DNA from: an uncultured Synergistales bacterium
Lineage (GTDB): Bacteria > Synergistota > Synergistia > Synergistales > Aminobacteriaceae
Direction: 5' to 3'
NCBI GenBank assembly: GCA_937957815.1
Contig: CALFXN010000153.1
Coordinates: 1 to 10,062, forward strand
DNA: 10,062 nucleotides
Positions 6,035 to 10,062 of the stretch are shown piece after piece. Position numbers and translations under genes: made by a program. The notes under the pieces were generated by a model. That model made no database searches. It saw only the letters and a list, made by a program, of their open reading frames with translations, and was not told the origin of the DNA. Position 1 is the first letter of the stretch. Every line of letters starts with the position of its first letter.

Positions 6035-8047
6035 ATGCGCGAAACGATCCTGCTCGTTCTTCACCCGGGAAGCGACTGCGGAGATACGTTGCCGGAAGTT
6101 CTCCGAAGTTGCGGATTCCGGGTTGGTGGAGTGTTTCACTCGGTCGAAGAAGCGAAGGAGAAGGGAAGAGCCGATTACGCGCTTGTCGATACCGCGGTGG
6201 TCGGTTCTTCCCTTTTTTCACCCGTCCTGTCGTCGCTTGCGGCGGAATGTCCCCTCGGTGCCGGGTGCATTCTGTCCCGGGATGCGCGTCCCGAGAATTC
6301 CCGTACGGCGGCCGGGGCAGGAGCGACGGCGCTTCTTTCCCCACCCTTCGATGACATTCAGGTTCGCCGCGCACTCGACATCGCCATCGCGACGGGATAT
6401 TCCCGGCTTCTGAATGCGAACCCGCTTCCTCTTGCGCAGATCGATCTTCCGGACGCCGCCTCGGCATTCGGGAACGATGAAACGCCCTGCCTCACACTCT
6501 CCCTCGTCTGCGCAAACAGACCGTTTACGAATCTCTTCGGAACGGACGATCGTGAACTCCTGCAAAAACTGCTCTTCGGAAACGACAATGTCCTTTCGGC
6601 CGGCGATCTGTGCGCACTTATCTCCGGAGCCTGTCCGCCGGAACGGGAACGGGACGTTCATACCGCAGTCGGACGAGTCTTTCCAGCACGGATCGGATGG
6701 TCGTTCGCCGGAAGAGGCGAACCGCCGGGTGACACAATCCTGCTGTCGATAACGGATCTTTCGCGGGGACGTTCCGGGGAAACATCCTTCGAGTCGAAGT
6801 GCCGTCATTATGAAACACTCTTCAACGCCGCTCCGTTGGGAATCGCGCTTCTGGACTCCTCGGGGACCGTTCTGGATGTCAATGACGCGTTTCTTCGTCT
6901 GTTCGGATTCCCCTCTCCGGCGGAACTATGCGGAAAGTTTCTTCGGGAGAAGATCGCGGGAGGGCCTGTCGGACTTCAGTCCCTCGCACTCGAGCAGCTC
7001 GTTCTGCAAGGAAAGCGTGTGAGCGTCGACACGAAGCGGAAACGTCGGGACGGTACCGAGATCGACGTCGCGCTGGTCCATGCTCCGGTCAGGCTTCCGT
7101 CGGGCGCCACGGGGATTTACTGTGCCTACTGGGATATCACCGATCGCAAGGAAAACGAAAATCGCCTTCGAAGACAGCTCCGGCGCGAGAAGCTCTCTTC
7201 GCAGATCGCCCTTTCCGTGATGTTGTCATCCTATCTCGAGCCGGTTGTTACGGAAGCTCTGCAGCACGCGGGGCTCTTTTCGGACTGCGACCGCGCGTGT
7301 TTCGTTTCTCTCGAGGCTGGACCCTTCGGTGATCCTGCAGCCTGGACGCGTCGCGGGATTCCCGATGTCGAAGACGACGGAAATGCCCATGCGCTTCGGC
7401 ACGAGGGATGGATGTGGAACCGCCTTCGCATGGATCGTTTTGTGGTTCTCGAGGATCTCGGGGTCGTCGCCGAGAGGGGAAGTATGGCCATGGAGCGTCT
7501 CCGGGAGCGAAAGATCGGGGGGTTTTTCGCCGCTCCGGTTGTCCTGCGCGGGACGGTCCTCGGCGTTTTTGTGCTTGAGTGCATCGACAGAAAAAAAACC
7601 TGGGACTCGGAAGAAATCGGATTCATGCGTTTCCTCTCCGATCTCTTCAGCGGCATGGCCGAACGGAACCTTTCGAAATCGGCTCTTTCAGAGGTGAGAA
7701 ACCGATATCATTCGGTTTTCATGGAATTTCCTTTTCCGTTTTTCCTGTGTTCGGTTCACAGGGAACGGAGGGGGGGAGCGGGCGATATCCGCTTGTCCGA
7801 ATGGAATGGGCAGGGGGGGAAGTTTCTTCTGGAACGCGGATTTTCCGACCCTGCGGGACGTGCCATCCGGGAAATGGACCCGACGCTCGCGGAAGCGCTC
7901 GATCATGTGGCGGAGAGTGGCGGTTCCGCCGTACTGCCGTTGCGGTCCGATCCATGGGGTGGCGGTTTTTTCGTCGGTGCCTTCAGTCACCGGAAGGGCG
8001 CGGTCGCGTTTGTCGTGTTTTGTTCGGGGGAATCCATATCCATGTAA
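6035..8047 (+). CDS. Multi-domain sensory protein: degenerate receiver, PAS, PAS, GAF, PAS-like; no output domain
   Basis: A 670-residue cytoplasmic protein built of sensory modules. Residues about 4-120 look like a response-regulator receiver: a LLVL strand, D52 at the phosphoacceptor position in YALVDTAV, S81 at strand four, but L9-H10 instead of the acidic pair and S102 instead of the conserved Lys (LLSPPF). It is therefore probably not phosphorylated. Residues about 152-244 resemble a weak PAS (ANRPFTNLFG ... LLSITDLSR). A clear PAS spans 257-372 (YETLFNAAPLGIALLDSSG ... AYWDITDRKENE), followed by a short charged helix. A GAF-like domain spans about 386-545 (IGGFFAAPVVLRGTVLGVFVLE). Another PAS-like segment starts at YHSVFMEFPFPFF (558) and runs to the end. 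No HisKA/HATPase, GGDEF, EAL, HTH or PP2C domain is visible. The ATG at 6035 has AGGGAGA 8 nt upstream. The gene sits 36 nt behind rpoD, and its last 65 nt overlap the convergent transporter gene. Ligands are unknown. Confidence 0.85.
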   Translation: MRETILLVLHPGSDCGDTLPEVLRSCGFRVGGVFHSVEEAKEKGRADYALVDTAVVGSSLFSPVLSSLAAECPLGAGCILSRDARPENSRTAAGAGATALLSPPFDDIQVRRALDIAIATGYSRLLNANPLPLAQIDLPDAASAFGNDETPCLTLSLVCANRPFTNLFGTDDRELLQKLLFGNDNVLSAGDLCALISGACPPERERDVHTAVGRVFPARIGWSFAGRGEPPGDTILLSITDLSRGRSGETSFESKCRHYETLFNAAPLGIALLDSSGTVLDVNDAFLRLFGFPSPAELCGKFLREKIAGGPVGLQSLALEQLVLQGKRVSVDTKRKRRDGTEIDVALVHAPVRLPSGATGIYCAYWDITDRKENENRLRRQLRREKLSSQIALSVMLSSYLEPVVTEALQHAGLFSDCDRACFVSLEAGPFGDPAAWTRRGIPDVEDDGNAHALRHEGWMWNRLRMDRFVVLEDLGVVAERGSMAMERLRERKIGGFFAAPVVLRGTVLGVFVLECIDRKKTWDSEEIGFMRFLSDLFSGMAERNLSKSALSEVRNRYHSVFMEFPFPFFLCSVHRERRGGAGDIRLSEWNGQGGKFLLERGFSDPAGRAIREMDPTLAEALDHVAESGGSAVLPLRSDPWGGGFFVGAFSHRKGAVAFVVFCSGESISM

Positions 8048-9152
8048 TGAAAAGCGATGCGGCGACGCAGAAGAAAGCGAACGCGCGAAACGACGGCACG
8101 ATTCCGAAGGCCTCAGCCGCATAGCCCATGTAGAGCGGCAACAGGAACCAGCTGAAGTCCATCGAGAAAAACACGAGTGATGACGCCTTCGCGCGAAGGT
8201 TCGCCGGGACGAGGTCTCCTGTGAAAGAAAGGTGCGCCGGGAAGGCGTATCCCATTCCCATTCCGTAGACGAGGCCGCAGAACGCGAAGAGGAGATTCGA
8301 GGATGCGTAGGATGTCGCGACGAGGCACACGGCCATCAGGGCGAAGGATGGCCCTGCGAGCCGCGTGCGTGGAAGACGGTTGAACAGGTCTCGTCCGAAG
8401 AAACGGATGAGCGTCGCGCCGATGGCATTCGGTATCATGAAGGCGGATGGAACCAGACCCTTTCCGAGCGCGAAGCTCGAAAGATAGACGATGGACGCGT
8501 CGCACAGGCCGAAAAGAAGGCAGGATGTCGCCATGCGGACTGCGGGCGTTGTTTGGAACAGATCCCCGTACGTCCCCCAGGATCTCCGGTCGTTTCCGGT
8601 CGTCGGCAGGGCGATGGGCCGGAGTCGTACCGAAAGCAGAAGACAGGCGGCTGCCGCGATGGGAGGCATGCTCAGGAACAGGACTGACGACCCCGTACGA
8701 AGCAGGAAATCGGAAAACGGGACGACCGTGAAGAGCGGAAAGACGCTTCCGATTGTAACGAGCGCGAACGACGCGCCGCGGATTTCCTCCGGGACCGAAA
8801 TCGCCTGGTATGTCGTCATCGCGACGACAAAGACGCTGAAGCAGCCCCCCGTCAAAACACGGACGGTGACGAGCGGAACGGGATCGCTCCCGAGGAATGC
8901 GAAGGCCGCCGACGCGACGGCGCACCCGAATGAAGATGCGATCATGGAGCGGCGCACGCCGCACCGTTCGACGATCCACCCTCCGACAGGACGTGCGAAG
9001 GTCGTCGCGGCATAGAAAACGCTTACGATAAGTCCCGCATCCGAGGACGACATCCCCTGCGATTGAAGATACGGGGCGAGAAAGAAGAACGTATTCGAAA
9101 ACGCGTATACGGCGAAATTCGCCATGAACAGAAACGGGATCAACGCATGCAC
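7983..9152 (-). CDS. Major facilitator superfamily (MFS) transporter
   Basis: Inner-membrane secondary transporter of 389 residues with about twelve hydrophobic segments in the usual 6+6 arrangement and a longer hydrophilic loop after the sixth (around RLRPIALPTTGNDRRSWGTYG). The loop between segments 2 and 3 carries a motif A-like RPVGGWIVERCGVRR (residues 54-68). Segment 4 has the RVLTGGCFSVF pattern, with an Arg and glycines typical of the family. The substrate is unknown; an efflux-type carrier is most likely. I chose the GTG at 9152 because AAGGAGG lies 9 nt upstream and the protein then begins right at the first membrane segment. A TTG at 9230 would add 26 polar residues and lacks a binding site. 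The last 21 residues, a basic tail beyond segment 12, are encoded opposite the 3' end of the sensor gene. The gene is divergent from the cupin gene and could share its control. Confidence 0.9.
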   Translation of the reverse strand: MHALIPFLFMANFAVYAFSNTFFFLAPYLQSQGMSSSDAGLIVSVFYAATTFARPVGGWIVERCGVRRSMIASSFGCAVASAAFAFLGSDPVPLVTVRVLTGGCFSVFVVAMTTYQAISVPEEIRGASFALVTIGSVFPLFTVVPFSDFLLRTGSSVLFLSMPPIAAAACLLLSVRLRPIALPTTGNDRRSWGTYGDLFQTTPAVRMATSCLLFGLCDASIVYLSSFALGKGLVPSAFMIPNAIGATLIRFFGRDLFNRLPRTRLAGPSFALMAVCLVATSYASSNLLFAFCGLVYGMGMGYAFPAHLSFTGDLVPANLRAKASSLVFFSMDFSWFLLPLYMGYAAEAFGIVPSFRAFAFFCVAASLFITWIWIPPNKTRQTRPRPSGD

Positions 9153-9161
9153 GTATCGGTT

Positions 9162-9168
9162 CCTCCTT
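9162..9168 (-). promoter_or_regulatory. Ribosome binding site of the MFS transporter
   Basis: The minus strand reads AAGGAGG, 9 nt before the GTG at 9152. It decides the start in favour of that GTG over the upstream in-frame TTG at 9230. Confidence 0.8.
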
Positions 9169-9193
9169 GACGAGAACCCCGATACTCTATCAT
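9167..9193 (+). promoter_or_regulatory. Candidate promoter for the cupin gene
   Basis: TTGACG (9167-9172, five of six to the -35 consensus) and TATCAT (9188-9193, five of six to the -10) are separated by 15 nt, shorter than the ideal 17. A short spacer is sometimes seen where a regulator twists the DNA, or the pair may be partly chance. The start of transcription would be near 9200. The -10 lies inside the inverted repeat at 9177-9201. Confidence 0.4.
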
Positions 9194-9201
9194 CATCGGG
9201 G
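9177..9201. repeat. Inverted repeat (CCCCGAT / ATCGGGG) between divergent transporter and cupin genes
   Basis: Arms CCCCGAT (9177-9183) and ATCGGGG (9195-9201) are perfect 7-bp inverted copies around an 11-nt centre. The dyad lies between the start codons of the MFS gene (9152) and the cupin gene (9248) and covers the candidate cupin -10 box. This is a good layout for an operator of a dimeric repressor acting on both genes. As RNA it could form a 7-bp hairpin, but no run of T follows, so a terminator is unlikely. Confidence 0.5.
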
Positions 9202-9247
9202 TATTTCTCCCAGAGGGGGATGGAACACAACGGAAGGAGAGAGTGAT

Positions 9248-9601
9248 ATGTTGATTCGCGTCCAGAATCAGAAGAATGCCGTCAGGAAGAATCCGGCGGG
9301 CGGCGAGGGAGAACTTCGTTGCCTGTACGCGATTCCGAAGGGAGAAGGCCCGAAGGGGAGCCGGTTCACGATGGCCGGAATGATGGAGCTGGCAGTTGGA
9401 TCGTCCGTCGGTCTGCATTCGCACGAGAACGACGAAGAATGCTACGTCATCCTTTCGGGAAGAGGTGTCTTCGAGGACGATGACGGAAGCCGGCATTCCG
9501 TCGAGCCGGGCGACGTCATGCTCACGATGAGGGGGCAGAAACACGCACTGCTGAATACGGGAGTCGATCCGCTCCGTTTCTTCGCTGTCATCGCCGGATA
9601 G
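9248..9601 (+). CDS. Small single-domain cupin protein
   Basis: A 117-residue protein consisting of one cupin beta-barrel, a fold used by small metal-dependent enzymes and ligand binders. Cupin motif 1 matches the pattern G(X)5HXH(X)4E(X)6G exactly: G51, H57, H59, E64 and G71. Motif 2 is present as G88...G96..H99...N103, with Met94 where the consensus has Pro. H57, H59, E64 and H99 form the usual metal site, so a bound Mn, Fe, Zn or Ni ion is expected. The reaction or ligand is unknown. The ATG at 9248 is chosen because AAGGAGA (9234-9240) lies 7 nt upstream; an in-frame TTG at 9167 would place the promoter and operator region inside the gene. It is divergent from the MFS transporter and overlaps the convergent GGDEF gene by 14 nt at its 3' end. 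Confidence 0.92.
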   Translation: MLIRVQNQKNAVRKNPAGGEGELRCLYAIPKGEGPKGSRFTMAGMMELAVGSSVGLHSHENDEECYVILSGRGVFEDDDGSRHSVEPGDVMLTMRGQKHALLNTGVDPLRFFAVIAG

Positions 9602-10062
9602 CCGGAGGAGAAGGAGGGGGCATGAAAGCCCTTCCCTTCCCGGCGAGCTTCGCCCGGTACAGCTCCCGGTCTGCGGACGCCATGAATGTCTGCCTGTCCG
9701 TAGGCGGAGAGCAGAGGGATACGCCGACGGAAACCCCGACCCCTTTCGTAGCGCGCATCACGTCGGAACAGATCCGTTCCGCGATTCTGCCCGCCGTCTT
9801 CACGTCGCAGTCCGGCAGGAGCAGGGCGAACTCGTCGCCGCCGATACGTGCGGATATGTCGCTTGTCCGCACACATCGTTGCAGGACGCCCGCGATCAGA
9901 CGGAGAATGCGATCGCCTTCCTGGTGCCCGAGCGTGTCGTTGACCTTCTTGAAATCGTCGACGTCGACGAGCAGAAGCGCTCCGTGCTTTTCCCCGTCAA
10001 CGAGATCGTCGAGCGCCTGTTCGAAGACGCGCCGGTTTGCGAGTCCGGTGAGCGGATCCCTG
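9588..10062 (-). CDS. Diguanylate cyclase, GGDEF domain (N-terminal part outside window)
   Basis: C-terminal GGDEF domain that makes the second messenger cyclic di-GMP from two GTP. The frame stays open to the right edge, so the N-terminal part, usually a sensor, is outside. The 157 visible residues start at RDPLTGLANRRVFEQAL, the classic domain opening. LLLVDVDDFKKVNDTLGHQEGD carries the metal-binding Asp and the nucleotide-contacting residues, and the active-site loop reads RIGGDEFALLLP with an intact GGDEF (74-78 of the fragment). An inhibitory I-site RxxD is present as RTSD (65-68), five residues before GGDEF, so product feedback inhibition is expected. ADRELYRAKLAGKGRA is the usual final helix, and a Pro-rich tail ends the protein. 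A GTG at 9872 lies inside the domain and is not the start. The TGA at 9588 lies inside the 3' end of the convergent cupin gene. Confidence 0.95.
   Translation of the reverse strand, partial: RDPLTGLANRRVFEQALDDLVDGEKHGALLLVDVDDFKKVNDTLGHQEGDRILRLIAGVLQRCVRTSDISARIGGDEFALLLPDCDVKTAGRIAERICSDVMRATKGVGVSVGVSLCSPPTDRQTFMASADRELYRAKLAGKGRAFMPPPSPPAIRR

Noticed and set aside
4550..6139. A 529-codon open frame on the minus strand opposite rpoD
   Set aside because: The opposite strand encodes an unmistakable RpoD. The antisense product is low-complexity, rich in Arg, Leu and His, with no family motif; long antisense frames are common in GC-rich genes.
9153..9230. An upstream TTG start for the MFS transporter
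   Set aside because: The GTG at 9152 has a perfect AAGGAGG at 9 nt; the extra 26 residues are polar and would be encoded across the promoter and dyad region.
9442..9876. A 144-codon minus-strand frame across the end of the cupin and the GGDEF gene
   Set aside because: It is an out-of-frame shadow; the true minus-strand frame in this place contains the GGDEF motif and I-site.
1..10062. tRNA, rRNA, CRISPR arrays, insertion sequences, phage or defence genes
   Set aside because: I looked for cloverleaf-like patterns, regularly spaced repeats, transposase motifs and terminal repeats and saw none. Genes fill nearly all of the window, and no gap between them exceeds about 140 bases.

Overview
The window is a GC-rich, tightly packed stretch of an ordinary bacterial chromosome. 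It holds nine protein genes, two of them cut by the window edges. I see no rRNA, tRNA, CRISPR array, insertion sequence or phage gene. The mix of a primary sigma factor, a CheV chemotaxis coupler, PAS/GAF and GGDEF signalling proteins, and clear AGGAGG-type ribosome binding sites fits a free-living, signalling-rich and probably motile bacterium. The phylum cannot be read from the sequence alone. Synergistota or a Deltaproteobacteria-like lineage would be my guess, and it is only a guess.

Layout from left to right. Positions 2-532 (+) are the 3' part of a HAD-family phosphatase. It is followed after 18 nt by a DUF255/YyaL-type thioredoxin-domain protein (551-2371, +) that seems to lack the family's C-terminal end. 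That gene meets a DedA-family membrane protein (2368-2979, -) tail to tail, with interlocking stop codons. A divergent promoter region (about 2980-3117) separates dedA from cheV (3118-4035, +). cheV is followed by an unrecognised gene (about 4080-4709, +) whose ribosome binding site overlaps the cheV stop. A promoter with a consensus -10 box then leads into rpoD (4802-5998, +), which is followed after 36 nt by a large multi-domain sensory protein (6035-8047, +). This has a degenerate receiver, PAS, PAS, GAF and PAS-like segments but no recognisable output domain. It overlaps a convergent MFS transporter gene (7983-9152, -) by 65 nt. A second divergent promoter region (9153-9247), carrying an operator-like inverted repeat, separates the transporter from a small cupin gene (9248-9601, +). 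The cupin overlaps by 14 nt the end of a convergent GGDEF diguanylate cyclase gene (9588-right edge, -).

How the genes may work together: cheV, the sensory protein and the GGDEF protein are all signal-transduction parts, and rpoD directs most transcription. The run cheV - unknown - rpoD - sensor lies on one strand and could be partly co-transcribed, though rpoD has its own promoter. The other genes look like independent metabolic or membrane functions. I do not see a defence system or other clearly new multi-gene machine. The best leads are the unrecognised gene between cheV and rpoD, the output-less sensor behind rpoD, the operator-like dyad at 9177-9201, and the fact that all three convergent gene pairs overlap at their ends.
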